The notes beneath the pieces are model-generated. The model did not search any database. It worked only from the letters and a program-made list of their open reading frames with translations, and was not told where the DNA came from. From NCBI GenBank assembly GCA_902702965.1, contig CACRXP010000092.1:806387-870386 (forward strand): DNA of 64,000 bases. Direction: 5' to 3'. This stretch comes from Spirometra erinaceieuropaei (taxonomy: Eukaryota; Platyhelminthes; Cestoda; Diphyllobothriidea; Diphyllobothriidae). Below are positions 45,346 to 57,689 of this stretch, in pieces. Both the position numbers and the translations under genes were made by a program. Numbering within the stretch: the first letter of the stretch is position 1; each line of letters opens with the position of its first letter.

Positions 45346-46271
45346 CAGTCGAATTGCGTTCTATACTCAAAACGATTATCGAAGTAGGGTTTTAACATTA
45401 CCTATCGCGTAACATAATTCTAAGCTTTTTCAGTCGTGTCGGGATGCAGGCTTCCGAGTGAACTTCTTTCCGGTCGTCTGCAAAAAATAAACTTTGTTAA
45501 TAAGCGACTACTCATGTGGTGGGAATTTTTTGCATTTGTGTTTGATGCCCTCATCCACTTAACCATATCTTCTGAAAAACACGCGCAAAAATATCCAATG
45601 CCTTTTATTTGATAGCTAATTAAGACTTCTTTGATTCTAATACCTAAAAGAGGTTATAATTTGGTACCAAAAATTAATCATGTGATTTTTAGATCTTTTA
45701 TTGCTGATTTATATGATATCGCGTCCTCCTGCTTACTCATTTCGTTGATAAAGTTTAAAAGACGGCTCAATCTACAATTAAATTTTATGAATTCGTTATG
45801 ACATCGTCTTAGTGAAAATATAGGCTTTTAGTTTACTGACAATATGCTCTCTCTAGTTTGGAAAACCTGAATGCAAATGTAGCGGCAGCTCCCATTCGAA
45901 AGTATTTGGGAATCAAATTTTTATAACCAAATTATACACTTCCTTAAAGTAAAGAACTTGAAGCAGACGTAATTTGTGCAAAATGAATAATAAGACGAAT
46001 ATGTTGTGCATGTTTTATTTGAACTATAGTTAAATATATGACTGTCGAAAAACAACGAGAAAACTCATTAAATGAAGATTTTTTGCATAGTGTGATTTTT
46101 ACAGGTGACTGGAAAGACGTTCGTTCAAAGGCCGGCATCTTGAAGTGACTCAGATATTTTCGCACTATGCGGCGCGGTTTTTAAATTGTCAGCCCTACTT
46201 CAGTAGCCTTTTTGTCTCGAAAACGCATTTCAGAGTTCCGGTTAACATTTCGCGACACAACATATTTACTG
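45346..46271. mobile_element. Foldback MITE, diverged
   Basis: The left end is degenerate (CAGTCGAATTGCG). The right end ...TTTACTG|TA is clear. Internal blocks ('gtagggttttaacatt', 'caggatgc'-like, and mirrored 'ccggcatctt') follow the family order. 926 bp. Confidence 0.75.
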
Positions 46272-46813
46272 TATATAGGGCATCCTAAGAAACGTAATTA
46301 GAAAGACAAATTCATTTAGGAAATCGGAGCTTTAACTGTTTAAATCTTCAGGACTGGTCCCGCAGCTAATTTTCACACTATATATGTACAAAAATGACCG
46401 ACTTTTTAACTGGATCTAACAAACGATTCTACGATTGTTCAGCGTCTGTGTCAATACGTGTTAATTGCATTTCGTCACCGCTTCGGAATCGTTTGCGACA
46501 GTTTGCTTGTGGCATCTATATCGATATGCTAACTGGTGCAGGCCACATCTGACTGTATTCTCTGCAGGAATTTGTTGCCTTTTCCTTTTGAACAGGCGCC
46601 AAAAATACGAGTGTTCTCCCGCGTGCATTTGTGCCCAGTGACCAATGTGTGCGTGGCCACCTGGAATAGATGGTAACATCCCTTCACAGCTAACTGATTT
46701 TCATGTATACCAGTTGACTGAGATATAGTCAAACGACGAGCTGAGGAACCAGCCTCGAAGAATTGCACAATACAAATTCAAGTTTCCCAAAAAAGGGCTC
46801 TCTTCCTAGCATA
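46272..46813. other. Intronic, unassigned
   Basis: No recognised element between two MITE copies. Confidence 0.5.
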
Positions 46814-47802
46814 CTGTAGGTGAGCTAACTCATGAAGTGTCAACCGAAATTCCGGAGTGTTTTTGTTTCGAAAATATTGATTAAGAAGCGTTGTAAAACT
46901 AGTCAGTTTGCAGTATAATTCTATAATAATTCACTTACAACAGGATGCCGCCATTCGAACGAACGTCCTTCCAGATTCATGCAAAAATTATACTGAGAAA
47001 AATGACTACATATGTAGCATGCATTTTTCTCATTGATTTTCGATGCTCCCAAACGTCCAATTATATTTCGTAGAAAACATACATAAAAATATTCATTCTG
47101 TCGTTCATTCGGTAGAATATTATGTCGTTTTCCAATCCTACACTCGAAGGAGGGATATAATTCGGCTCTAAAAAAGTTTCTAATTGTGAAACTTTTTAAT
47201 ACCGTGAAATGGCCGTTCATAAAACGTCATGTCTCTGCATTTACCAATGTGGCTAGTAAAATTAACAAGATGGATTAAATCCAATGCCAAATTTTATGTA
47301 CCCCACACAGTTTCATCTGAATACCGTTGAGAAATGTGTGGTTTTCCAGCCGTAGAAACTACATAGCTTGTAGTTTGGAAACCCTGAATACAAGTGTGAC
47401 GGCAGAGCGGGTTCAACATTTTTCGGGAATTTAGACGTTTTTGAAAACCAACTTATACCCTTCCTTTGAGTATATGATTGAAATAGGGCGTGAATTTCTA
47501 CGGAATATGTAAAAAAAATAAATATTTTTACATGTTTTCCATGAAATATAATTGGGCATTTAGGGGCATCGAAAATCAATGAGAAAAATTCATGCTACTT
47601 AAGTGGTCATTTTTTGTAGAGTGTACTTTTTCTATGCAGCCTAAAGGAATTTCCCTCAAAAGACGGCATCTTGAGATAATTGAAATATTACAGAATTAAC
47701 TTGCAGGCTGACTGGCTTTACAACCCTACTTAATTACTCTTTTCGAAACGAAAACACACTCCAGAATTTCGGTTGACATTTCATGAGTTAGCCCACCTAC
47801 TG
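46814..47802. mobile_element. Foldback MITE, near full length (989 bp)
   Basis: The left end is TA|CTGTAGGTGAGCTAACTCATG and the right end ...CATGAGTTAGCCCACCTACTG. The arms and loop ('taccgtgaaatggccgttca') are well preserved, making this a good type copy. Confidence 0.9.
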
Positions 47803-47874
47803 TGTACATGTATCACCGATGAGGGGAAAATGAGTGGGTAGTTGAATGATGACTCGTTACACTTAACTTTTAAT

Positions 47875-48010
47875 TGCCAAAGAACTCGAGTTCGACTCTC
47901 AGGTGATCCATAGCTGGGATTAAGTATGGCCGGCTGTCAACGATCAGTGGACCCAAAATCATCATCCCAGTCTCTCTTTTCTTCGTTGGTATTCGTTTCT
48001 GTACTATCAC
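47875..48010 (+). mobile_element. SINE fragment
   Basis: B box 'gagttcgactctc', then 'gatccatagctgggattaag' and 'tcccagtctctcttttcttc'. The A box and tail are missing. Confidence 0.6.
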
Positions 48011-49025
48011 GTCCACGACAACCTCGGAAGTCTCCAAGAGGGTCCCCAATACCAAGATCCTGAGTGACGTGATCTTTGTGCCTATGAGGCTTTTCATTAA
48101 TCTTACTCTGTCTATTTGTTTACCCATCTGCATTATGCATTTATTGTTTGCTACTACTGATGGTTGAGGAGTATCCTTTCTAAACAATTGTAGGAGAACC
48201 GAGCTTTTTTAACACGAAGGAAATTTTAAATCGAAGTAGAAGGCTTTTCTTGCGAGAAATCTTGTTTCTACATTCTGTTCTCAACCATCAATCGCGGAGG
48301 GCGCCTAAGCACAAGTTCCGACCTGATAACATAGACAACGACGCAAGAACCGGATTTGTACTTTAAGTGTCTTGGTTTCCTCGGTAGTCTACTGCTAACG
48401 AACTTCGTTTACCGCCCGGATTTTGTAAATGTTGCGCTCATGGGAATGTGTACTTTTGGAAATTTCGTTCTGTTTGCTTATACATTGAATATGTGGAGGA
48501 AGAGTGGTCGCTGAACTAAGACAAACATTCCCTACGGCTGCGAACAGAACAGATAACAATAACTGTGGTGAACCAATGTACCCTTTAAATTTATCAACTG
48601 ATAAATATTTTTCTGCAAAATATCATACATAATCTTGTTTCTGGTTATGAGCCCCGCATCATGCAGCCGAACGTCTAGACGGGATGAAACATAAGTTCAT
48701 ATGAACTCTTAATATTTACTTTTGCCGCGGTATGTAAAAAATGCTCTATTGCGAGTTATCGACGCACACCCTTTAAAATATACTTTTAATTACAAATTCA
48801 AACCTTATTTCAAGGCCGGCCCATTTTTGCGCGTTCGTCCAAATTTCTGATGTTTAGATTTATAGATTGCATTCAGAGTGCTTTCCGCTAGAGCAATCAA
48901 GAAGAATCCACCCTCTGTTTAAAGAATGGTTAAATTTGTTCAGGAGAAAAGTTAAAATCGAAGAAGAAAGGTTTTGTAATTTTTTCGGGAGGACCCTTAC
49001 CACTACTTTCTGCGCCTTGTCACAG
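48011..49025. other. Intronic, unassigned
   Basis: No recognised repeat. It ends in the pyrimidine-rich acceptor of the next exon. Confidence 0.5.
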
Positions 49026-49366
49026 ATCCCGGACAGCAAGCTCGCCCTCAGTGGATCGTAGCAGTCTCAACACCGGAAGTACACTTGGTTCAACACTGAT
49101 GGAGGCTGAGGCCGGATGCCAGGTCCCACGAGTTTTCTCTGTGAATGCCCTGAAGTTGCGAAGTCAGGTCCTCAGAGGAAAAAAACAAAACAACGGCGCT
49201 CCATTAAACAATGAGACCTCGATGGACGCAGCAAACAACTCTCCAGCCGGCGTCAACGGTGATGTCACGGTCTTGGTAGATGTGAACCGAACCGCGGACA
49301 GTTCAAGTGACCTTGGCTTACAGTCCCGGCTGGGGAAGGATCACAAGATGAACCAAAGGACAGAAG
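49026..49366 (+). CDS. FARP/FRMD7-like protein, Ser-rich linker exon (candidate)
   Basis: The acceptor 'actttctgcgccttgtcacag' precedes 49026. The first base completes the codon left two bases open at 39577 (AG|A, Arg), so the phase agrees. The frame runs R-S-R-T-A-S-S-P-S-V-D-R-S-S-L-N-T-G-S, then E-A-G-C-Q-V-P-R-V-F-S-V, to K-D-H-K-M-N-Q-R-T-E, with donor GAAG|GTACGC at 49367. The product is Ser/Asn-rich without a recognised domain. If the donor is not used, the frame reaches a stop about 24 bases later, so a terminal exon (FRMD7-like, lacking RhoGEF) is a possibility. A later acceptor at 49064 has the same phase. Assignment to the gene is by strand, phase and composition only. Confidence 0.6.
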
Positions 49367-49395
49367 GTACGCAACCTTGTCTACCGTTCTAACTA

Positions 49396-50330
49396 CATTA
49401 GGTGACCGATATCTTTAACTGTTAGCCGGAATTATGAAATGCGTTTTCAATTGGGAAGGATAACATAGATGGCGTTGTACTATTCATTATTAAACGGCAT
49501 AATCCTATATAATTTTCGGACTTGCTAGGATATTGGCTTTTAGTTGCACTTCTTTTCGATCTCCTGTAGAAACCATACTGAATAAAAATGGCACTTAAAT
49601 AGTATGAATTTTTTACATCGATTCTCGATTCTTTTAGAAGTTCAAACAATATTGCATAGAAAATATGCACAAAATGGGCTTTATTTTATCCGTTTGTCAA
49701 TAAAGCAAATGAAGTATATTTACACTGTACAAAGTTGACCGATTCCCGAATAATGTTATGCCAGATCAGCATTTTCATTAGAGTTTATTGATTATAGATT
49801 ACAATGGCTGTACTTCTTGCATAAGGGCAATCACATAGCTCTGGACCTTTAGAAAAAAGCCATAGAGACCTCAGAAAATTCGCAGTAAACGCAGACCATG
49901 CTGTCTGATCTAAGAGGAACGTGGATAAACAGACAGGAAAGGTGCTGTATGAATGTACGTTGCACGGATAAAAGAAGGCTCGTAACCGGAAACTTTTCTT
50001 AAAACGGTGAAACATTATTTCTTCAAGTGTAACATTTAAACAGAGCGTGAAGTCCTACCAAATGATTAAAAGAAAGGATATTTTTGTTGGTGTTTTCTGC
50101 AAAATTTTTCTTAGCTTATAAGGATATCTAAAATCAATGAGAAAAAGTATACTTGCCAACTGGCCAATTTTGTCCGGGGCGGTTTTTACGGATGATCAAA
50201 ACGGAGTTCACTCAAAAGCCAAAAACGTGGCTATTTCGACATCTCGCTTGATAATCGATATTACAACGCCGCCTAAGTAATCCTTCATAATCGGAAACGC
50301 ATTTCAGTATTTCGGTTGACATTCCTGTTG
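49396..50330. mobile_element. Foldback MITE, 'CGAT' subfamily, diverged
   Basis: The left end is TA|CATTAGGTGACCGATATC. The right TIR is disrupted after 'tttcggttgacattcc'. It begins 29 bp after the preceding exon's donor, very close to the splice site. Confidence 0.78.
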
Positions 50331-50354
50331 CAGAGGTCAAGTTTTCTTCTTCTT

Positions 50355-50650
50355 CCTAACCCTAGTTTAGTAATCTTTTGAAATTAAAATCGTATTTCAG
50401 AATTTCGGCTAATTTTGCGTCAGTTAGCAAATCGTCTGTAGGTAGCCTTCTTTTGCGAAGTGTCGGTTTTACAGGCGGTCGGAAAAAGGTCTATTCAAAA
50501 TTGTGCACCTTGGCGTTTCTGAGATGCCCTTGATTTGCTGTGCGATAATTAGTATGTCAACCAAACCTAAATATTCTTTTCGAATCAGAGACACATTTTG
50601 GAATTTCGGTCAGTATCTTGTGAAATGGCACACGTATTGTATTGCACTGA
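50355..50650. mobile_element. Two MITE right-arm scraps
   Basis: 'gtatttcagaatttcggcta' near 50390 and 'acattttggaatttcggtca' near 50590 match the distal right arm. The boundaries are unclear. Confidence 0.5.
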
Positions 50651-51183
50651 TGAATGTGTTAGTATGCCATATGGATAGGTGTTGAACCCTTCCCCTATCT
50701 CTTTCCTGCTCCATACTATCAAGTGATTTTCCATGTAATGAACCCTAGAAGGTTATACTGCGGCGAGCTGAGAACCAGCTCACACTACCAGGCACCCTAC
50801 ACAACATTGGGCCAAGCACCTCGTCAATCCGTCAGTCCGCGCAATGTCTGAATACTCACACGACCCGAGCCAGCAGGTACAGTACCCCCCAGAAGGACAA
50901 AAAAAATTCGTGGCAACAAGATTTGCAAACAAACTGACTATGTTTGGGGTCGAGAAGTTTATCAAGCAGTTCAGACTTTTGTTCTGCCTTTTGCCGTCCA
51001 GTTTCCACGTTGACAAGAAACATCAGTTCGCTAATTAGCCTGTCAAGACCAGTCCCTTTTATCGCAAGGAACATATTTTGAAAACAGTGAGCAGTGGCTC
51101 CGCGTTTTCGGCCGAGCAGACAGACTAACAGAATGACTGTTCTATGCCATAGTTGTGAGTGCCTGGATGTGAAGAGTACACAT
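50651..51183. other. Intronic or intergenic, unassigned
   Basis: No recognised element. The open frames on both strands at 50780-51200 overlap each other and show no domain. Confidence 0.5.
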
Positions 51184-51690
51184 TCGGTAACATAACTCAT
51201 AAAACATTAAGTGAAATTCCGATTATGATTTTGATTAAAGAGGATAACTTCGGGGGTAGGTTTGTAATCTTCCCGGCAGGCAGCATTATTCCACAATATC
51301 CTAGTCACAGCAGGCTGTCGGTGTTAAATTTTTAAAATTTTCGTCCGAACAATGGGTATTGTTCTGTTTCAAAGAACTTTGTAATTATGAATATTTTGAG
51401 ATAGTATAATTTTTCCTGAGATAGCATCATTTCCTATTGTCCAGCAATTCTGCAGGTGAAATATAAAACGCGATAATATCCATTGCGGGATTGCACAAAC
51501 GTATATGGGGAAAGTCAGGCATATTTGTCATTAGATTTTAGTAAGTGTGGTTTTAGATGTGTCTCCAAAAGCCGACATCCTGACGGACCGAAATACCCTA
51601 TGACGTTCGATAAAAAATATCCAAATACATAATCCTCTCTAATCTAAATTGCTTTTAAAATGTTGGTCTGTCTCGTAAGATCCTTCTTCT
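51184..51690. mobile_element. Foldback MITE, strongly decayed
   Basis: Landmarks 'aactcataaaacattaagtg', 'gtaggtttgtaatctt' and mirrored 'aaaagccgacatcctgac' appear in order over ~500 bp. The ends are not precise. Confidence 0.55.
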
Positions 51691-52079
51691 GTGTCCGTCT
51701 TTAAAGTGTGTCTTTAGGTGTCTGTCTGTCAGTGTCTTTAGGTGTCTGTAGATTCTGCTATTACTACTGGCGGTCAAAATTGGACTGACAGTTCATCACT
51801 CCCGGCCACGTAGACGCTGTTCATCTTAATTGACTTTACCATCGCACCGTAACTGATGACTTAAAATTCATCCAAAACAGCCTTATACCTAGGATAATCC
51901 AATGCTCGTACCCAAAACATCCAAAATTATTCTTTTCGGACACCGTGCTGGTGTCCAAGCTAACTAGAGAGATATGAGAGTTTTCTCTAAGTTGACAATT
52001 CTTTTACATTTTAACTGTTGTCAGGGTGTTTTGTTAAAAACCAAAATAGTTTATCTGTTCGCCACTTGCGACGGACTTC
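51691..52079. other. Unassigned; short 'gtgtctttaggtgtctg' duplication
   Basis: A short direct repeat of 'gtctttaggtgtctg' units at about 51706-51750. Nothing else was recognised. Confidence 0.5.
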
Positions 52080-52493
52080 AAATAACAACCTGAATTTTCG
52101 CCTCCTATCTAAAGACTACCAATAAGTCCCGGCCAATGTAGATCAGTCTGAAAGCCTACTATTCTACAACTCATCGCCTCTGGTGGCAATTAGATTAAAC
52201 GTGTATGCTTTGAGGACTACAATCCAGCAAGTGATGGAATCCCGGAGAGCTAAAATGTTTTGCTCGCTTCCCTATCCTTTGCAGCACCCTTTGGGCTTTC
52301 TGATGCGCATTTTCAGATTGCTTGAATTTTGCCCAGCGTAAATGCTGTCATACCTAGTGCAGGCTAGACTATAAACAAATCCTCCCCTTTTATCACCATC
52401 ATTTAGTTCGATTGCACTCTTGGACCTGTTTTGGATAATTCTAAAGGCGCCAACTGCCTCTTTCACACTAACCGGGTAGGGGACATTTTGCAT
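52080..52493 (-). pseudogene. Third PLE-type GIY-YIG fragment
   Basis: The minus frame (52272-52493) reads G-D-K-R-G-G-F-V-Y-S-L-A-C-T-R-Y-D-S-I-Y-A-G-Q-N-S-S-N-L-K-M-R-I-R. This fits the GIY-YIG start (x-V-Y...C.....Y-A-G....L..R), with Gly changed and the R..EH helix degraded to R-K-P-K. It is distinct from PLE-A and PLE-B in the sequence around the motif. No RT and no HHR were identified. The downstream part to 52080 is assigned only by continuity. Confidence 0.55.
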
Positions 52494-53454
52494 TACATGA
52501 CAATTGCTTGGAACAACCAGTAATAAAACGAGGCAACCAATTGACCGGTGATCTAATTTCCGGACTCTATGGCTTCTTCTTCACCGCCTAAATGGAGTTG
52601 ATTCAGATATCTTGTCTGGGTCCCTTACCTTCTATCTGATTGCATTTCCGCCTCAGATTAAGGGCATAAGTGTACGGCTTTTGTGGAGAGGGAAGTGGGC
52701 GTTACTTTAACTGCTTATGTCGACGGCGAGTAGTTTGTCTGCGGTGCTCGTTCAATCACGCAAGCCTTTTTTGCATTCTGCTTACCAGACAATTGAAGAA
52801 TACCAATTCTAAGTTCCACATTGGGCACAAATTGTTGGTTTAGGGGCCTCAACGTGGGAGCGATCAGCTACCCGCCAACTTGTTCATGTTTTCGTGCAGA
52901 GAAAAGGTGTCACTGGCATTACGGCATTATATTTCAATCTGTTCAAAATCCTCCATTTGAAGATCCGCCCCGAGGGGAAAAACCGGTTAGAAGTCTGTCT
53001 TTCTGACCCTTGACTTGTTTTCATAGTTGTGAGAAAGTCGATTTGCTCAGACTGACTCATCAAGGACGAGTGGTGTGTTAATGTCCTACGATATCCACAG
53101 GCGAAGGGATGATACTCAAGCTATATAACCCCTTATCTTCCCTTTTCTCGAATCCCTGCTACTTTCGAGCAAATCCGATTAGGTCGTGAATGCTGTAAAT
53201 TGAGATCCACCCGAGACACTCAGTATCTGAAAGGGAGAGCTGACCCAACGATTCGCGGGGGAGCCTATACAGCATCTCACTTTGTCAGGCAGTTCGTTAC
53301 TTTGTCTTTTTACACCAGTCAAGAACGAAACTTTGTCCTATATATGGGTTTAGTGTGGGGTTAGATTATGCGACCCCCTAGACAGGATATGGGAATAGGG
53401 ACGCATCGCCCGGGTATCAAAGGTTGTCTTGCGCACAGCTCCAAAATATTTTCG
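52494..53454. other. Unassigned
   Basis: No recognised exon or shared repeat. Confidence 0.5.
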
Positions 53455-53680
53455 TGTCCTACTCCTACCAATAACCCTAATATAAAACGAAGCTGTCGTT
53501 CTAATCTTGACCCGGACCCGGCCTTAAACTTTAACACTGCAGTTACCACTACCCCTACGTTAATTCTAAAGATGATTATGACTCACCTTACCGTTAACTT
53601 CACATCTACCCCTAAACCCAGTCATTAACCTGACCCTAACCTCAGCCTAAAGCCTAGCCCTAATTTCAATGAAAGTTGGC
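53455..53680. repeat. Degenerate CCCTAA-like satellite
   Basis: 'aataaccctaatataaaacg', 'ctgaccctaacctcagccta' and 'agcctagccctaattt' give a loosely periodic 6-12-nt pattern. The 86-codon frame across it reflects the repeat. Confidence 0.6.
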
Positions 53681-54624
53681 TAAAAGCCACCCGTATTTCA
53701 GGCAGTGGTAAGGATTGTTTGTGTAACCCCAATGGGCTTCACGTGTACAGGTAACTGCTATATTTGCTTTGGAAGGCCTTTTTTGTTTATGAGTCCATGG
53801 CTGTAGGAAGTCGTCTCCCTTTGTGTGTTATCTAACACTTTGGTATAACCGCATGCGCGGAGTTGTTCCCTATGTCTTACCTTGATTTCCTAGTTATCTC
53901 TGTTCCTGTTCTCATGTCCTGTTTGGAGATCATATAAGTCAGTCCTACCGGATTTGGCTGAGCGTCAGTCACTTGTATTCGTTAATTGGCAGATAGCTCC
54001 TCTGTATCGGACAGGCTCGAGGTTTAAAAATTGTCAGTACTTCTTAAAATGGTCATCGAACAGTGCGCCAACGTTCATTCTATCGTCGAAATATGCATCG
54101 GCCGAAATATTGCAAATCGGAAAATGGAAATTTTCGGATGCAAAACGACGTTTTTAAGGCGCATGCACAGAAAATTTATAGCAGGATCTAGACGTAATTT
54201 CTCCATTGGAGTGAGACGTGGACAAAGCTCATGACATCCACCCGAAACATAAATCAAGGGCGATCAAACATGAACTTTGCTTAGTGGAGGACATTTTAAA
54301 ATCCCGCAAGAGAATGAAGAGTTGCAGGTCACATCGGAGCACTGAATTACACACCTGTCGCGTCCCATTCGCAATAACCTTTTGATATGCAGAGCTGGAA
54401 ACATCATCTGCTGGAGAATTAGAGAGTTCTTCCACAAGCTGGGGGACGACGTTGGAGATTAGGTTGCACTACTGGGTACATTGTTGTGACGGAATAACTA
54501 GGATCCTGGGTCAGAATCCGTCAGTCAAGTGGTGCTTAGCACCTCTATTCCAGTCTAACGGTGTATGACGCATGACTACTTGAAAAGACTTAGTTAATAG
54601 TAGTGCAAAACTCAAGATCGCGTT
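53681..54624. other. Unassigned
   Basis: No recognised element. Confidence 0.5.
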
Positions 54625-55015
54625 TCGGCTCCCACTTGTCCCGTCATGCCTTAGAGCTCTCTCTCTAGAGCCCAACCAACAGCCACACAGTAGCGCACGA
54701 TATAGACAGAATGGTATTATCGAAAAAGATAAGGGAGACTGGAATGGCCGTTTCTGGCTTATTGGCCGTCGTCAGCCAGTCGTACGCAACTCCAAAGTGT
54801 GGAACACCCGGGGCTCGATCCGATCACAAGCAGCAGGACAATGAGCCTGTGGTTCAGTGGTTAGAGGCGCTGGGCATCTAACCAGCAGTTCGCGAGATGG
54901 GCCCCATTGTTCCAAAATTCAGGGTTGGGTATGATTGGCTAATGACGGCTAATAAGTCAGATATTACCATTTCAGTCTCCCTTGTCTTTATCGGTGATAC
55001 TGTTCTGCCTTTAGA
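54625..55015. mobile_element. Two SINE copies, head to head
   Basis: 54640-54830 is a minus-strand copy (tail to body to B box, 'ggggctcgatccga'). 54836-55015 is a plus-strand copy. The plus copy has a good A-box region 'ctgtggttcagtggttagag', a decayed B box 'agttcgcgagatg', and the body 'cggctaataagtcagatatt'. The heads face each other, as at 27.4 kb. Confidence 0.82.
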
Positions 55016-55149
55016 TTTAGCTAATTTGCAAAACGCATCTATTTTTGCGTTAGGTTTCTACTTAAAACCACTGTTCATGGAATTTTCTACATAAAATAAG
55101 TAGCTTGATATTTAGGTAAAATGTGGCTACGTAGACCCACCTGATGGAC

Positions 55150-55270
55150 ACAATACTGTTGGGGTTGGGGTTAGGGTTGGGGGTTAGGGCTAGGGGCGAC
55201 GGTTAGCGGTTAAGCTTGGGGGTCAGGGTTAGAGGTTAGGGTTGATGCTAGACCCGGTGGTTAGGGTAGT
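55150..55270. repeat. Degenerate TTAGGG-like tract
   Basis: 'ggggttagggttgggggtta', 'cagggttagaggttagggtt' and similar. This is the strongest telomere-like patch in the window and lies opposite in strand sense to the one at 53455. Confidence 0.75.
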
Positions 55271-55852
55271 GATTTCTAAACCACTCAAAGCACAAGCGCA
55301 CATTCTCAATAACTTTTCTTTCGCATACAATTACTTGGCCTCGTCGTCGTCTATGCGCTCCCTGGCCCCACTTGTAAAAACCCAAATTACTACCGGTCCT
55401 GCACTACAGGTGGCAGAGGTTTGTTTAATTCAGGTGGTGCTACATGACCACATCTGACCTTTATTTCTTATTTACCTAAATATAAATAGAGTGCCCACGG
55501 AGATTGATCGGCTGGAATGACAGAAAAACGTATGGCTGATATCACTAATCGCATAGACACTAGGGTGTTTTCGGTTGACTCCTCAAAATCGTCGTACAGA
55601 ACCCTTGATAGGTACAAACTCGAAGTCAAAAACTCTGAGAAAATAACTTTGAGAAAATAAATCGCAAACAACTGTGATTCCAAATAACAACGTAAGTAGA
55701 TCCCTATACTTCCTAGCTTTCATTTGCTACGCCTGTTGATGGTGTTCTTCTAGCAGAAATTTCCGATATTTTGATTTTCGGTTAGAGGGAGTACTTATTG
55801 CAGCTCATTGTATAGCCTAGAGGTTAACAGCACGATCCTGTTAGGCCAGGTA
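55271..55852. other. Unassigned
   Basis: No recognised element. Confidence 0.5.
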
Positions 55853-56823
55853 CAGTAGGCGAGCTAACTCACGAAATATCAACCGAAATTCTGAAATGCG
55901 TTTTTGTTTCGAAAAGTTTAACTAAGCTGGGCTGTAAAACTAATCATCAAGCTGCATAATTCTATAATGCTTAGGTTACCTCAGGATGCCAGCTTTTGGA
56001 CGAAATTCGTTCCGGCTGCATGCGAAAGCTGTACTATCTAGAAGAGGACTACTTATGTAGCATGCATTTTTCTCATTGATTTTCGATATCCGTTTTAGAT
56101 TTCATGTAAAACATATATTAAAATATTCATTCTCTTGCGCATTCGCTCGGAGCATACGTCTTTTTCCATTTTTGTACTCAAAGGAAAGATAAAATTCGGT
56201 TTTAAAAAATGCTTCCAATTCTAGAATAATTTTGAACTCGACTTGACGTTACACTTGCATTTAGGGTTTCGAAACTACAAGCCGTATATTTTCCGCGTAC
56301 GGAAAACCATATATTTCTCTACGGTATTAAAAGGAGACCATGTGGGGTTCATAAAATGTAGCAGTAAATTTGAACCATATTGTTAGCTTTACAAGCCACA
56401 CTGGTAAATGCGGAGACATGACGTTTTATGAACGTCCATTTCACGGTATTAAAAAACCAAACAATTTGAAACTTTTTTGAACCCAATTTTACTCTACCTT
56501 CGAGTATAAAACTGGGAGAAGACGTGAATCTTTACCGAATGAGCAAGAGAGTAAATATTTGTATGCATGTTTTCCATGAACTATAGTGGAATTCTTAAAG
56601 GTATCGAAAATCAATGAGAAAAATGCACGCTATATCAGTAGTTATCTTTTACAGAGTACCGTTTTTACATGCAGCCGGAAAGAAGTTCATCCGAAAGCCG
56701 ACATCCTGAGGTAACTCAAATATTATAGTCATATGCTGCACGATGATTAGTTTTACAAACCTGCTTAATTAGTCTTTTCGAAACGAATTTCGGTTGACAT
56801 TTCATGAGTTAGCCCACCTCCTG
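55853..56823. mobile_element. Foldback MITE, full length, TA duplication (971 bp)
   Basis: TA|CAGTAGGCGAGCTAACTCAC on the left and ...GAGTTAGCCCACCTCCTG|TA on the right. The ~390-bp arms and loop are intact. Together with 46814 it defines the family. Confidence 0.92.
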
Positions 56824-57689
56824 TAGGAATTTCTAAATTATGTCGACCAGATAGTAGTGGCAATCTGCGTCCCTAATGTCTCCATAATGAAAAAACGCTT
56901 TTTGCATTATTAATGTGCCGACTTACAGTATCGTCGGGCGCGCACACGAAGTTAGATAGATCGTCGGTGGTTGCTTTGTGCCAAGTTATGCGTCAACGGC
57001 TCTGTAATTGCAAGAATACTGATACTCTGACGATAACTCAGATAAATCGTCTGGCCAATATCGCGTGCCTATAACAGACTCTGTGCACACAGCTGCGTAA
57101 ACGATACTTACAGAGCTGAAAAAGACGCAATCAGACAACAGCTCCTGCATAAATGCGCTGGAACGTCCTACTTGATAGTCGCTGGTTAGTGGAACTTTCA
57201 AAATATACCAGAAACTTTGAATTGACTCTTGACTTTTAAACTGTTTGCAAAGCCGTTTGTCAGACTCGTCAATCGGACGGCCTTAGGTCCTGCGAACAGT
57301 TCCGACGAGCAGATGTTGGCAGCCGACATGGCCCCCTCCGTTTTTTTTGTTATGCCCCCACTTGGAGTTCGGTAAAGCTTCTACCAGGATGACACCAGTG
57401 TCCTCGGCGTATGCACTGCCAAAAAGTTTGGGGAAATTCTTGCTCCAGCGGTGACTCTATTGGTAGTCATTCCGATCTCGATTAGCACCCAGAATACCTT
57501 TGAGCACATCGGCTTTGCGGATCCCGTCTCCGAAGCATTGTGGCATAAACACAATATGCTGTACGCCCCTAACACGGGCGTGCCATCCGCCACGTTACAC
57601 AAAGACGAATTTACTGGCATAATTGTTCGACAACGAATGCGTCCTTCTAACTTAGAAGAATACACGAGGACACCACCTCCGAATGGCGT
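56824..57689. other. Unassigned; possibly upstream PLE sequence in the last ~320 bp
   Basis: 57370-57689 contains overlapping open frames on both strands (83 and 94 codons). They directly precede a PLE-B remnant and may be its decayed upstream part, but I recognise no RT motif. Confidence 0.4.
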
